Assembly (NCBI GenBank): GCA_036365515.1
Contig: CM070876.1
Location: 127,851,894-127,915,893, forward strand
DNA length: 64,000 bases
Reading direction: 5' to 3'
Origin: Torymus aiolomorphi
Lineage: Eukaryota > Arthropoda > Insecta > Hymenoptera > Torymidae
Shown here: in pieces, positions 43,130-56,015 of the stretch
Numbering within the stretch: the first letter of the stretch is position 1
Layout of the letters: every line of letters begins with the position of its first letter
Notes under the pieces: generated by a model
What the model saw: the letters and a program-made list of their open reading frames with translations, nothing else
Told to the model about the DNA's origin: nothing
Databases searched by the model: none
Program-made: the position numbers and the translations under genes

Positions 43130-45270
43130 TGAAGGGTCGTGTTGTTATTTTCATGAATAAGGCGCCGCCATGGCACGTCGCCTTGTAGGTTGTGCAGTGT
43201 GGTAGGTGGTTTGTGAGTGGTGGCTACATCAGTCGCTAATCGAGGAGGGTCGACTGGTAGTCGCACGACTTTGACCAGCGGTCGTTGCAGCGTCGTGGAA
43301 GATGTGCGTAGGGTTAAAAGTATGTCAGGCCGTCTTGACCTGGATGACTGCTTGACGCGAGCTAAGGGCCATCGGGTTGGAGTCAGCAGATCATCTGTGA
43401 TTAATACCAGATCTCCCTCACGGATGATGTGGCTGAGCTGAAACCACTTCTAGCGTTGTTGTAGCTGATGCATCACCTCCTTCTACGACCTCTGATAGAA
43501 GTGACTACGTATCTGTGTGGTAAATCGGTAGCGACCTGGGCCTAAAACAGATAAATCAGAGGTTGGTGGCTTGGGGAAAGCCATCAGCGCGCTTCCGATG
43601 AGGAAGTGTCCTGGTGTAAGGGCAGCGAGGTCCGTGGGGTGTGTCCTCAGCGTGCTGAGGGGGCGTGAATTGAGATACGCCACAATTTACGCCGTCAGCC
43701 TTGAGAACTCCTCGTAGGTGAGGTTCTGGTCGTCTAGGATTTGGCGCAGATGGTGTTTGAACGAGCGCACCGCCACCTCCCGTAATCCGCCGAAGTGGGG
43801 AGCCCGTGGCGGGATGAATCGCCAGTCGATCCCATCGACAGCCGGGGCAGCGGCGATATGCTGGGCTTCGTCTGATACCTCGTTGAAGAGGCGCTGAAGT
43901 CGGCTCCTTTGAAATTCGTCGCGTTGTCGCTGTAGATAACACTGCAGAGTCTGCGACGGGCGACGAAGCGACAGAGGACTGCGAGGAACCCCTATGTCGA
44001 GCAGTCGGACACAACCTCGAGGTGCGTGGTGCAGCCGGCCATGCACACAAAGGTGGCGACATATCTCTTCTGCGCCCCTTTGTAGTCCGCAGGTGGAAGG
44101 GGCCGGCGTAGTCTAGGCCAGTTGCTGCAAAGGGCCTCGATAGAGTGACCCGTACGGCTGGCAGCGGAGTCACTTGCTGCTGGAGGGTTTGACCGCAGAA
44201 GCGCGCACAGCGAGTGCACTGGCTCATCACTCGGCGGATCCGATTACGTGCATGCATTATCTAGTACGCACGAAGCAGGTGACTGTGCATGAGTTGCGGT
44301 CCACCATGCAGTGTGTGCTCGTGGGCATCTCGGATCAGCAGCTCGGCAAGATGGCTGGTGTTGCAGCTTCCTCCGAGAGGAAAGCGTGCTGCAGGCGTCC
44401 GCTGACCCGGAGGGTGCCTTCAGCATCTAAAAATGGGTTGAAAATTTTGAGGTGGCTGTTGCACGACAGCGCTTTACTTTTTTCCAGTGTACCTATTTCA
44501 TCGCTGAAGAATCCTCGCTGCGTAGTGCGGACGAGTCTTCCTCTTGTTTCAGTGATTTCAGCAATGGTGAGCGTGGAGGTAACTGAAGCGACATCATTAT
44601 CCTCCCGCTGTGATATCCATTGGAGCGCGTGAGTCAGCACGCGCACCAATTTCTTCCACGTTGAAAAACGTGAAATCAGATGCTCGTTCGGTAGGTTATC
44701 GACGTCTAAGTGTGTAGTGAAGAGAGCGACGGCTTTCTTTTCTCCAAGGATGGTGGAAAGCGGAGTAGGTGGGGCGGTCCAGTCTCCCATTTGTCGGTGA
44801 GTCATGCCGGACCTCTCCACCACAGCTGCTCATGTAGGAGAGATGCCGGAGCGGTGCCTCTAGAAGCGAGGTCGGCTGGATTCTCGCCGGTGTGCCAGGC
44901 GCAGAGGGCGGGATGGAGGCGATTTCACTTGTGCGATTCGCAACGAAGAACTAACCTATTAGTGAAGATCTTCAGCAGTGGTCTAAGAGTGACCTTCAAG
45001 TTAAAACAGACACGCGCTGGATTCCAGAGTAGTCCCAGGGCACTGACTGTGTTAGTCTCCGCAAAGAAGCGCGACGTAGTAGCGGTGGAGTTCGCGGGTA
45101 GCAAGGCAGCGTGGTTACTCGCCTCCAGCCAGCGCGTCATCCACGTAGACATGGTGTTCGAGCAGGTGCGCTCTCAGAGGAAAGCGCTCTCTTTCGTCCT
45201 CAGCGAGCTGCAGCAGGACCCTGTTTGCCTGATACGAGGTGCACGCTGCACAGTGGTCCGGAACGCTAAA
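43130..45270 (-). pseudogene. BEL/Pao retrotransposon pol fragment
   Basis: The sequence is GC-rich compared with its surroundings. Leftwards, it opens within the reverse transcriptase: a YVDDALAGGE motif (~45146-45117) is the RT active site. The following Pao-type linker is in several frames, then LFTTHLDVDNLPNEHLI and FNPFLDAEGTLRVSGRL (44823-44335), the integrase zinc-binding and core region (CTRCARFCGQ, PFAATGLDYAGPF with an Asp), and the C-terminal domain (YLNSRPLSTLRTHPTDLAALTPGHFL, 43683-43483). Frames are broken at least six times. No LTR, gag or protease is seen, and the right end is cut off near 45270. It is a dead partial copy. Confidence 0.85.
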
Positions 45271-45289
45271 ATGGCGGCCAAATTAATTT

Positions 45290-48085
45290 TTTGGAAGTAT
45301 TTAAGAACTGAATTTGAATATGACACACTGAATCTATGTGTCATTTCACATAAGAAACACATATAGTTCTCAGAATACCATTATTATTTTCCTTATATCG
45401 AGCTACAAACTTTAATGAAACTTTCAACTATTGGTTAAACTTGATTTTTTTCAACTTTTTCGTATATTAATATTGCTCCGACAAATTTATTTAATACAGT
45501 ATGATAAAAAATGAGTTTCTTTATTGTTATATGCATTCTGAATAACAAGTTTGTTGATCTAAAATTGATAATATATCATGTTTTATCTACGTCTTTGTGA
45601 CTCAGATTTAATTCATATTTTGCGTATTTTTTAATCAATAATTACAAAAATGAACATGTTAATCAATTGATGTCACTGTGGGACAAAAACGGGTCTCTTC
45701 TTTAGTATTTCAAGTTTTATTTTTCGTTCAAAAAACTTGCCTAAAGTTGCCTATTTTGAAGAAACGTGCGTTTTAAGTATAAAAAAGATTTTTAAATTCG
45801 TTGTTCTATCTATACCTATAGTACGTAACCGTATTTATTTTCTGAAATTATACGATGGAAGTTTTTTAAACGGATTTGGGAATTGAAATTATAAATGAAA
45901 CCTTTATTTTAAAAGTAAACTATATTTTGGTCCGTCATTATTTAATTTACGATATGCTTATGTAGCGGTAATATTATGTATACATGTGTAGTACGATTCG
46001 TATGTGTTGTTGTTATCTAGGCGAGTTCGACATATTTAGAAAAAGATATCGTAAGTTATACATCTTATTTATTGTTCTAATTGAGGGCAGTGTCTTTTTA
46101 TAATTTACGTACAATTTAAGAGGTATTTATATCTTAGTAGATTTAGAAATATATTCAAATAATTGTAACATAATTTAAAATTTTATTTTCAAATAATTAT
46201 AAAAACGTATTACGCAGTAAATAATTTAAAATCTCGAGCACTCATTTCAATGTATATGTTGTGCGGTCGACTCTCAGGCTTCTTCTATACTTGCCTTCGA
46301 AGCGCTCCCGTGCTCCTTGGTATAACGAGGTTGGAACTGCATAAATTATAAATAGATTGTAATGCAACATTTAAGAAGGACAAAGAATTAAAACTAATTA
46401 AGATTCTAGCACAGAGATTTAATGTTTCAAATGGCCCAATTCAAATTAAGAATATTTCAAAGATAGTTTGGGAGCAGTTTTCTAACCGTTATTTTCAAAA
46501 GTGGAATGATAGTCATTGTGAAAACGAGCAATTTCTGAGTAAATGTAAGATATGATTGCAACACAAGATTACTTTTGACATTAAAGAGACTTCATCTACA
46601 TCCAGTAGGTGAAATAAATATAAGTATACATTAAAATTATACATTAATTATACGGTTTATTAGGGATAGGGGGCGATATTGTACATGATTCGATCTTAAA
46701 CAAACTAAATATCTTCTTTGTAAATTGCTTTTTCTTAATCTGTCGGTAAAAAAAAACTGATTTATTTAGAATCAAACTAGAATAAAACTAGAATAAATCG
46801 AGTCACTCCACTCTCCTCTATTTACAATCAATATCATTATAACGTTAATATAGTAGGGGGAAAGATATTTTGTCGGAATGGTAAAATTTTAGATGGGTAT
46901 TTTTTCAGAAAATATAATATAAATGTAAAAATATGTTCCAAATTCGATATTGTAAATTCCGAATGAGTGTTATTGAGAACACAGAAGGTATTTATAGCGA
47001 AAGCAAATTTTGAGAAAATTCTCGTCTACAAAAATTTAAAATAGATTGCATAAAATTATAAATACACTATATATTAAAAATAAATTTCCCAATGATTCAG
47101 AACACTCATTCCTGTATGATTTTTCGCTTATTTATCGAAGTAATGGCTTTTTTAAATAACTGCATTTTCAATACTTTAATTTTTAGGTAAAACTGACGAT
47201 CATACACACGCACGCACGCACGCACAAAATGGAAAACGTCAATAGTTGACTTCAATTATAAAGTGAATAGTCTAAACTTTGACCCCCCCCCCCCGAAATA
47301 ACATGAGAACTCACCTGGGAAATCACCTGAGATCTCACAGAGATCTCACCTGAGATTTTTTAGTAGGGTATATATTAAATGTTTACTTATTTGAAACTAT
47401 TGTTCTGTCCTCACAGGTTTGTCAGTTATATCAATTTGTTTCTACCAATTTATTCGTTATACGTATTACATTCATTCGACAATTCCTTTTTATCGCGATA
47501 TACGTCATATATATGTACATTAAAGAAATTATGACACGAATCTTTGTTTTTTAGCTTTTTATTTACGATATTATCTCATTCTTGCTTTTCTTAGCGTCCT
47601 TCGTTTTTCGTTTTGAACTTTTTATTTTCGATGTTATGTTTTCATTCTTATGAGGTGATTTACTAAAGATAATCTTATTAAAAAAAAGTATTACCGAGCT
47701 AAAAAAAAAAAAATATTATCTCGCCAGTAAATGTTTAATTTTTATAAGGAATTTGAAACTATTTTTCAAAATCAGGATTACAAAGATACATATGCTTTTT
47801 ACATTTAATACATTAAAGAAAGAAAGAAAAGAAATTGAAACTTTTGAAAAACGAGAAAAAAAGGAATCAAAAGGGGAAGAAGTCACGAGAACAGATTGAG
47901 GCAGGAGAAACCGAGAAAGTTCGTCGGCTGGGAGGAAAAACGTCCCAACTGGGCCGAGCGAGTAAGTAAGTTACTACTCGACTGCACACGTAAGAACGTG
48001 TGTATGCGTGTGCATGTGTGAGTGCATGCGCGCGCGTGTGTATGTGTGTATTATTTTTTATCTCCTAAAACATATATTTTAAAGC
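45290..48085. other. AT-rich intergenic DNA, nothing coding recognised
   Basis: Small features only: a poly-C run near 47283-47294, an ACGC microsatellite at 47208-47225, and GT-rich sequence near 48000-48050. A 27 bp word near 46295 (TTCGAAGCGCTCCCGTGCTCC) resembles Polinton DUF8207 coding sequence at 21836, perhaps a tiny remnant. Confidence 0.4.
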
Positions 48086-48089
48086 AATG

Positions 48090-48850
48090 TGGTACTGAAA
48101 CTACTTGCAATCCATTGATACCATCTATGTTTCTACTAGGCGAAGATTGGTTCACGGTTTTGCTTCATGGTATCACAAAAGGTATTAAACCTGCAATTCT
48201 CAGACCAGCTACAAAACACAACTGAAATTATACTGAACCTCTTGAATTAGCAAAAAGCGGTATTTATACACAATCAGAAATACAAGCGTTGAGACACCAT
48301 CTAATGTTTCCAGTCGAGCGACGTGCAATGTTGAATTCTTTAGCCATGGGCATGTCAGACAAGTCAACAGACAAAAATGGTATATCTATAGCACGTATGT
48401 TTGATGAGGAAGCATTAACTGCACTTGCGAATGATACATTGAACAAAATATGGGGACATATTCTATCTTTCGGTTCTATAAACGCAGGAATAATAGGAAT
48501 AATTATGATAGCCTGCGTAATAAAATTTTTAGTTGATACAATTTTGCATGAATATGCATTATATACTTTATGTGGCTGCTCAGTTCATATTATAGAAGCC
48601 ATTCGGAACTCAGTAACATAACTACTATTACACGCTGCACGGGATATCTCCATTCGAAAGGAAGAGAAGAAGCGGGCTCAAGAAAAATATAGTTCTTTGA
48701 GAAAGCCACCAAGCGCCCCATCCAGAGCACGACTAGCTCCGTCTCCGTCATCACCTGACTTTTCGAATTTTCAAAACCAGTACATGGTGGTGCAGGTTCC
48801 AGAGAGAGGGGAGGGAGCACAAGTAAACTGTACTACTCTAGTGACATCAA
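48090..48850 (+). pseudogene. Mononega/chuvirus-like glycoprotein fragment
   Basis: The frame from about 48060 (CGTETTCNPLIPSMFLLGEDW) is interrupted by a stop near 48223. It continues through QALRHHLMFPVERRAMLNSL, LNKIWGHILSFGSINAG and a hydrophobic transmembrane segment (IIGIIMIACVIKFLVDTIL), with a stop at 48619-48621 and a Pro/Ser-rich charged tail beyond. I recall this combination from chuvirus-type glycoproteins found in arthropod genomes, sometimes captured as env by BEL/Pao elements; that identification rests on memory of style, not a search. Only the membrane-proximal part is present and it carries stops. A BEL/Pao fragment lies 2.8 kb upstream on the other strand, with no shared boundary. 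Confidence 0.45.
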
Positions 48851-49137
48851 GAATTTATTAAACTTTACTAACCGACCCAGATATTCCATCCCTACCACCG
48901 CAAAATAATCGTATGACAATGAATAGTTGTTTAAAGCAAATAAATAATAAACGATTAGTGGCGCTTATGTAAATCTATTAAATGTAATTGTCTTTATTTA
49001 TTTTTGTAATAATCGTTTAGTTTTAAAAATAACTCTTATAGGCACATTTATCAATCAGTATTTACCGTAGTATTCATTTACCGTATTTCATTTTTATATC
49101 GGTTCCTTTTGTGCGGTTATTTATGAAAATAAATATA

Positions 49138-50469
49138 CGAGGTCTGTCCCAAAAGTATCCAACCTACCTCGATTTCTCGGCGCTCGACTTATTCTTCGTC
49201 ATCTGGTTGGTGGCATCCTTCAAAGTAGTCCCCATTTGATTGAACAACATGCTCATATCGATGCTTCCACTTCCTAAAGCAGTCTTGAAAGTCAGTTTTT
49301 GGAATCGCTTTTAGTGCATTCGTCGCATTAGTTTCAACAGTCTCTTTGTTATCGAATCGGTGTCCTTTAAGCGGCATTTTCAATCGAGGAAATAGCCAAA
49401 AGTCACAGGGAGCTATGTGGGGATTGTATGGAGGCTGGCGAAGCTGTGCAACACTGTGTTTTGATAAATACTGCTGCACAAGGTTTGATGCATGCGCTGG
49501 AGCATTGTCGTGGTGAAGAAGCCAGTCACCGATTTGCCAAAAGTGCGGCCATTTTCTTCTGATTGCATCACGTAGTCTTTTCAAAATTTCAATGTAGAAC
49601 TCTTTGTTGATCTTCTGACGTGTAGGAGCATATTCGTGGTACACAACGCCTTCATAATCGAAAAAGCAATCAACATTGATGTGACGTTGCTTCGACTTTG
49701 ACGGGCTTTTTTCGGTCGAGGCTCGGATGAAAGCTTCCACTGCGAAGACTGTTGTTTTATTTCAGGATCATAACCATAAACCCATGATTTATCACCAGTA
49801 ATAACCTTTTTGAGCAAATTTTCATCACTATTGATCATTTCCAGATTATCCTGAGCGATTTGTAATCGAAGGTTTTTTTGCTGTTCTGAGAGCAGTTTTG
49901 GGATGAATTTTGCACACACACGAGTCATTCCCAAATTCTCGGTTAAAATTCGCCAAACAGTACTTTTTGGTATTCCAAAGTCATCTTCTAGTTCCCTCAC
50001 AGTCAAACGACGATCTTGTTCAACCGCAACTCGCACACGCTCGACATTATCCGATGTTGTTACCATCGAAGGTCGATCAGAATGAGGATCACTGTCAACA
50101 GATGTGTGGCCACTTTTAAACCACTTATACCACTCTTTTATTTGTGGTTTGCTCATATACTCGTCCCCAAAGGCCTTTTGCAATATTTCAATAGTTTTCG
50201 CACAACTTTTGCCAAGATTAAAACAAAATTTTATGCAAATTTGCTGTTCGGTTCTTTCCGTCATTTTTAGCAATAAACACAATCCAACAAACGCAAAAAC
50301 GACGTAGTAAACAAATACACGCTGCGTGAGAACTAAGGCGTCTCATCGGTAACTAAGGCACCTGAGAAGAAGTTTAGGAGTTACTGGTGACGTTCATACC
50401 CTACAGAGGTCACCTGAGTGTTGTGGCGCGAAGATGAATGCAGGTCGGATACTTTTGGGACAGACCTCG
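49138..50469 (-). mobile_element. Mariner (Tc1/mariner) transposon, full length 1,332 bp
   Basis: The TIRs are CGAGGTCTGTCCCAAAAGTA at the left and its near-complement at the right (outermost bases ...ACCTCG). TA precedes the left end; the right flank is CA, so one copy of the TA duplication is mutated or the end is shifted by a base. The single transposase gene is on the minus strand. Confidence 0.9.
49189..50264 (-). pseudogene. Mariner transposase (one frameshift)
   Basis: The start is taken at MTERTEQQICIKFC (50264). The N-terminal helix-turn-helix region includes MSKPQIKEWYKWFKSGH and the FGIPKSTVWRIL motif. The catalytic domain has ITGDKSWVYGYDP, WLLHHDNAPAHAS and YNPHIAPCDFWLFP. The last two Asp are separated by 34 residues, the mariner DD34D signature. 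A frameshift near 49740 divides the gene into 50264-49740 and 49740-49189. The combined length of about 350 codons is normal. Apart from that lesion the copy looks well preserved, so the insertion is fairly young compared with its neighbours. Confidence 0.9.
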
Positions 50470-50589
50470 CACATATACCCTATATTATATAGTTGTAATA
50501 GATTTTCGCCCTCTCAGCCTCCCCCCCTCGAAATAATGTAAAATTACAGTTATTTTCATTTTCAAATCAATCGAGAGGTAGATAGTTAG

Positions 50590-50886
50590 GTGCGTTTTTC
50601 TAGAGATGTCAAATATATATATATATATACACACATTTGTTTTAACAGATTTATGGAGCCCTTTTATACACATGAGCATATTTATGGAGCCCGTTTTCTT
50701 TTATGGAGCCCGGGTCCCATAAAATATTTTTCTCGGGCGTTTATGGAGCCCGATCTAGAGTCTATAACCCAAGGGTCCATTATTTCTTGAGTCACTTGCC
50801 ATAGGGATCTCTGGGCTGTAGGTACTAATATACAGGGATCGGCTCCATAAACGGATGGGGGGATAATTATATATATATATATATAT

Positions 50887-50978
<92 letters not shown>

Positions 50979-51074
50979 TCCCCCCATCCGTTTATGGAGC
51001 CCATCCCTGTATATTAGTACCTACAGCCCAGAGATCCCTATGGCAAGTGACTCAAGAAATAATGGACCCTGGGG

Positions 51075-51142
<68 letters not shown>

Positions 51143-51410
51143 TTATCGGGGTTTATGTAGCCCAACACTGTATATTAGTACCTACAGCTCAGAGTTCCCT
51201 ATGGCAAGTGACTAAAGAAATAATGGACCTTGGGGTTATAGACTCTAGGTCGGGCTGCATAAACCCCTATATTTAGAAATATTATGAAGCCCGGGCTGCA
51301 TAATCAAAATCGGGCCCGATAAACCCCTATATATAAAAAAACGGGCTTTATAAACCCCTTTCAAGAAATGTATATATATATATATATATATAAATATATA
51401 TACTACAATC
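50590..51410. repeat. (AT)n palindrome with TTTATGGAGCCC repeats
   Basis: Arms 50772-50872 and 50972-51072 are near-exact reverse complements (TTATGGAGCC, TGTATATTAGTACCTACAGC, GGCAAGTGACTCAAGAAATA). They surround about 100 bp of almost pure AT. A third, diverged copy follows at 51160-51260 after another AT tract. GGGCTTTATAAACCCC-type words near 51340 recur, inverted, at 63630. Confidence 0.8.
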
Positions 51411-51685
51411 AGACAGTTTAAGGAGTTTAAAATACAGTTTAATACAGTTTAATACATACAGTGTAATACAGTTGAATACAGTTTAATATAGACAAAAACA
51501 ATCAGGGTGGGGGGGGGGGAGTTCTCCCCCAACCATGATTGTTGTTTTTTAGTGTTTTTTTAGTGTTTTTTATATGAAATTGTAAGAAAAAACAGAAAAG
51601 ACAGTTTAAAGAGCTCCTCAAACTGACAAATTTCTCCTCAAACTGCCTAATATATATGAAAATGCCTCTTTAAAGTGACATTTTA

Positions 51686-51719
<34 letters not shown>

Positions 51720-52585
51720 ATGTGTGTGTGTGGGACGTTTTACATCACTTTAACCCCCCCCCCCCACTGTCCAAAAATTGAGTGGACGTACGAAAACGTA
51801 CGACAACTCAAAAGTTTCCTTGAAATATAGGCTTTCAAATGCGAAGTGGAAGAAGCCATGATTTCAAGATGGCCGACCAATATGGCGGCCATAATGGTAG
51901 AAAGTGCATAGGCATGTGTGTAAAAATTCAGAATGGCGATAAAAAATTATGAAAAAATTCATGCAGTAACTTGACTGGCTACTGGTTCAAATTCCACGAC
52001 CAAACTTAAAAATTCAAGATGGCGGATCCAATATGGCGAACGATATTTCAAAAATCAACGGATCCATACAAAATTTGGTATACGGGGGGTTTTCAAGTTG
52101 CTGATCGCGAATCCGGAGTCAAATTTGCAAAATTAAAGATGACAGATTCAATACAGCTGGCTAATAATTTCTAGAATAAAAAAATCTCAGAACATATTAC
52201 ATGAAATTACAAATTATAAAACGATTTTTGATGATTTTTTAATCAGTCGAGTCGTTTCCGAGTGAAAAGTTCCCAAATCTGTAAATTCATGAATTTATAC
52301 AAGACAAAGCGATTTTAGAGAACAGAGTGGTCAGAGTAGCTTCTAGCGTAAATTCTATGCTGACAATATGGAAAATTGTAGATTATCCTCTGAAATACTG
52401 TAATTATCAGCTATAGAAAAACAACTAGGAGGCCCGAACCTAAGGAAACCTTATCGAAACCATACACAGACTTTCGTGTGGGGTGGAAAATTGTGGATCG
52501 ATATAACTCCACTGATCTATTTTGACTTTGCTAAGACTACAAAATTGTAAGACAGTACATTCTTCAAATTCATTCGGATCTTTAA
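51411..52585. other. Simple repeats and AAGATGGCGG-type dispersed repeats
   Basis: Poly-G near 51510, a TG/TATG microsatellite at 51690-51735, and poly-C at 51757. Repeated AAGATGGC(C/G)GA...AATATGGCG words occur at 51870 and 52017. No gene is recognised. Confidence 0.5.
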
Positions 52586-55560
52586 TAATTAATATTGCAC
52601 GTTGTTGATATGTTCTTTACTACCAGAATATTGCAAAATCAGTAGTATTTTTCCAGGTAGTACTATGAAGGCATGTCCAATAGAGATTTTATCCACTTTA
52701 GCTGCTACAGAGAATCTTTTCTTAAGAAACCTCTTAGTCTTTCCATGCTCTTTTTCATCGTAGTACATTATATGAAAATTCTGAAATTTTCTATTCGCCC
52801 ACTCGTAAAGCAATTCTGGAGTTCATATTGGATCGTTTGGTTGTGTTTGTAGACTGGCACGTGTAGCTTCGCGTTTCAGGATAGCTCCTACGCCATCACA
52901 AGCTCCTTTGCCATGCGCGGTTCCATGGAAATGCCAATCGGCTATAACACTAAAATCTTCTTCATGATAGATTGGATTGCACATTTGATACTTGTTCTTG
53001 TAATGTTGTTTCGCACCATCACTTACATACATGATTCTTTTCAAATTTGGGTATAGTTTCTAGATCTCAGGAATGACTAACTTTTGCATGACATAGACTG
53101 CGGCAGTGTCATGTGTCGTGCAATCAGATAGAAGTACAAAGCTATTGGGGCAAGGCTCCCCTCCGTGATTCTTGTAGTAACATACCCCTGGATGTACCAT
53201 GCATTGACTATTATTATAGTGAAATGCTTGAGCTGGATCTTGTGCCACAAAAGCAAAATTTTCTTAAAAATCAGTGTGAATTATCACTGAACCTGGTGCT
53301 AAGTTATTTTTCAAATTTGTAATAAATTCTGACTGCGTTTTTGGAATAAAATCATGAGTGAGCAATATATTTAAACGAGTGAAAAACTCATCAGCAAAGT
53401 CTTCAGATGAGAGACATTCCCTTTTGAGAGTACACCTTCCTGCTAAAAATAATCTTATGCTTTATCCCGAGATTAGTCACGTATCAAATCACATGCCTAG
53501 TCATATATCTATCAGCATAATAAAATAGGGCTGATTAATCACCTTCCCGTCACTTGATTAAGTATGTACTTGATTACATGATTACGGAAAAAAATGTTAG
53601 TTCTGTATTATTCGTTACAGGATTTAGCATATTATTTAGCACGTGAAATAGAATGTATTAAGACAGATGATTGCGCACGTGATTTCACTTATGACTTCGT
53701 ATGTAACTTACTAAACAAAAATTATACTTTATTGCTCGTCACGTCGTTAAACATATAATTTAGCCTATGTTATAGTATGTATACAGGCAGATAATAAGCA
53801 AGTGATTTTGCATATGATTTTGTACATGATTACAGAAAAATGGTGGGTCTGCATTATACATTCCGTGATTCAGTATATTATTTAGCATGTGTGATAGAAC
53901 GTATTTAGATACATGATTATGCATATGATTTCGCACGTGATTTTGTACGTGACTTACCAAAAAAAATGTTATACTTCATTGCTCATCATGTCGTTAAGCA
54001 TATGATTTTGAACATGATTACGGAAAAAGTTTGTGTCTGAATCATTGAAGAACGTGATTCAGCATGTTATTTAGAAATGAAGTAGAACATTTTTTTTGCT
54101 AAGTCACATACATAATCATGTATGATATCACGTGCATAATCATTTGTCTAAATACGAACTATTTTACATGCTTAATAATATGCTGAATCATGTAACGATT
54201 AATGCAAACGTAAAATTTTTCCGAAATCATCTATCAAATCATATTATAATCACATGCTTAATGATGTGCCAGAACACATATTGAAACACAGACTAAATCA
54301 TATGCCTAACGACGTGACGAGCAATGAAGTAGAACATATTTTTTTGCTAAGTCACATACATAATCATGTGTGAAATCACGTGCATAATCATTTGTCTAAA
54401 TACGTACTATTTTATATGCTTAATAATATGCTGAATCACATACTGAGTAATTGAGACACAAAATTTTTCCGTAATCATGTAATAAAGCATATGCAAAATC
54501 ACTTGCTTAATTATGTGCGTGAACCCATTCTAAACCGGTTATGAATCACATACTTAATCAAGTGACGGGAAGGCGATTAATCAGCCCTATTTTATCATGC
54601 TGATAGATATATGATTAGGCATGTGATTTGATACGTGACTAATCTCGGGATAAAGCATAAGATTATTTTTAGCAGGGCTATCTGTCGATTCCCAAGTACT
54701 GAAAATTACTTTTGATATACACTTCTCCTCAAAAATCTTCTTGAGATAATAACTGAGAAGGTCTTTTTCTCGACACAGTTGACATACACGAAGATAACAT
54801 GCTGGTGATGGATTATCACACAAGAAGAATCTAAAACAATTTTTGTACTGTTGAATAGAATCATCATAGTTTTTAGTAAACCTAGCCAAGTTGCTCGCAT
54901 CAAATATTGTCTTGCAGTTCTCGTGCATGGTGCAAACACAAACGCTGTGTGTACCACTACCTCCAGCCAAAATGCACCATTGTGGTCGAAGCTCTGTAAA
55001 TTTCGTTAAGCCGATTGATATCTGTGGGTTGAGCTCTTTGAATCGAACATGCAGGTATTTTATGTCACACAGCATCAAGTGTTTCTATTTTTTTTTCTTT
55101 TTCTTTACTAAGTCTCACAGTAATAACGTCTTTCTTGTTTGGCATAATCCTACTGTTCTCATCACTTTCATAAAAATTGCGAACTAATTCAACAACATCT
55201 TGTGATAATGTCTTGACAGCTTTTGCAATAGGTGTCGACATAACTCTCTCTGTTTCTTTGAGTTTTAGAGCTTTCTTGACAAAATATTTCGAGGTATTGA
55301 ACTCTCTAGAAGTCTGTGCAATACTCAGGTACTATCGTGAGGATCGTGATCCGTAATGGATCATTCAATGGTAAACTAGAAAACTTCTGTTTTCGTTTGT
55401 CTAGCATTTGCTCGAGTTCTCTTTCTCTAGATGAAGAAGACTTGTTGCTAGGCTTTGGGGCTTCATATTCATCATTCGCATATGATTGTTCTGATTGAGA
55501 ATCAATACTGGAGTTTATTACTTTAGGTTTCGAAGTCACCCCAATTGTCTCAAATTTACG
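52586..55560 (-). pseudogene. DDE-like transposase family T, copy 4 (best preserved, interrupted)
   Basis: Leftwards: an N-terminal charged region (55539-55306, SSSSRERELEQMLDKRKQKF) and a linker in broken frames to 55080. Next comes a Cys-rich domain (55078-54680: PQWCILAGGSGTHSVCVCTM, CQLCREKD). After an insertion (53442-54678) the core resumes with an ENFAFVAQDPAQAFHYNNSQ block after an in-frame stop, LLSDCTTHD, YVSDGAKQHYKN, and WHFHGTAHGKGACDG. The C-terminal domain ends at 52589. The DGA/HGKG motifs recur in copies 1 and 2, defining a family. Conserved Asp residues suggest a DDE/D nuclease. No terminal repeats were found around this copy. Confidence 0.6.
53442..54678. mobile_element. 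TIR element of ~1.24 kb inserted in transposase copy 4
   Basis: TIRs of about 125 bp (53442-53567 and 54553-54678) start CCTGCTAAAAATAATCTTAT. The interior is a diverged array of words such as AATCATGTG, CACGTGCATAATCA and CATGATT with no gene. It interrupts the transposase frame between its Cys-rich domain and catalytic core. The target duplication is short or unclear. Confidence 0.8.
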
Positions 55561-55759
55561 TTACCTGCAACTACAGCATATTTTCATGCCAGGTATATAT
55601 ACTGGAAGGAACTTCTGCAAGTTTATCGAAACTGGTCGGAGATTATTACCCTTACGGAAAGATATTGAATGAATTAATACATCTATCCACATGAATCCCG
55701 GTTTCTTGAGATTCCATGATATTCACCGATAGTCACAGTTTTCTCCAAATAATAGACGT

Positions 55760-56015
55760 GAAAACAACTGATTTAAATATACGAGAACTATTTCCAGCAA
55801 GAGAAGTCGCGAAAACCACTGATTTAAATACAAAAATTATTTTCAGCAAGAGTAGTCGTGAAAACGACTGATTTAAGTACGAAAACTATTTCCAGCAAGA
55901 GTAGTCGTGAAAACGACTGATTTAAATACGAAAACTATTTCCAGCAAGAGTAGTCGTGAAAACGACTCGAATGTTGAAAATCACTTTTCTGACGGGTAGT
56001 CGTGAAAACGACTAA
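55760..56015. repeat. Tandem array, ~57 bp unit
   Basis: About five copies of GTCGTGAAAACGACTGATTT followed by AAATACGAAAACTATTTCCAGCAAGA. The word GTCGTGAAAACGAC forms a small hairpin in every unit. The rest of 55561-57231 shows no gene. Confidence 0.8.

Noticed and set aside
42758..43266. Ser-Leu repeat frames on the minus strand
   Set aside because: They are translations of the (GA)n microsatellite and PLE terminal sequence.
51040..51276. Open frame made of Ile-Tyr repeats
   Set aside because: It is a translation of the AT microsatellite.
55760..56015. CRISPR-like regular repeats
   Set aside because: Units are contiguous tandem copies without unique spacers, in a eukaryotic context.
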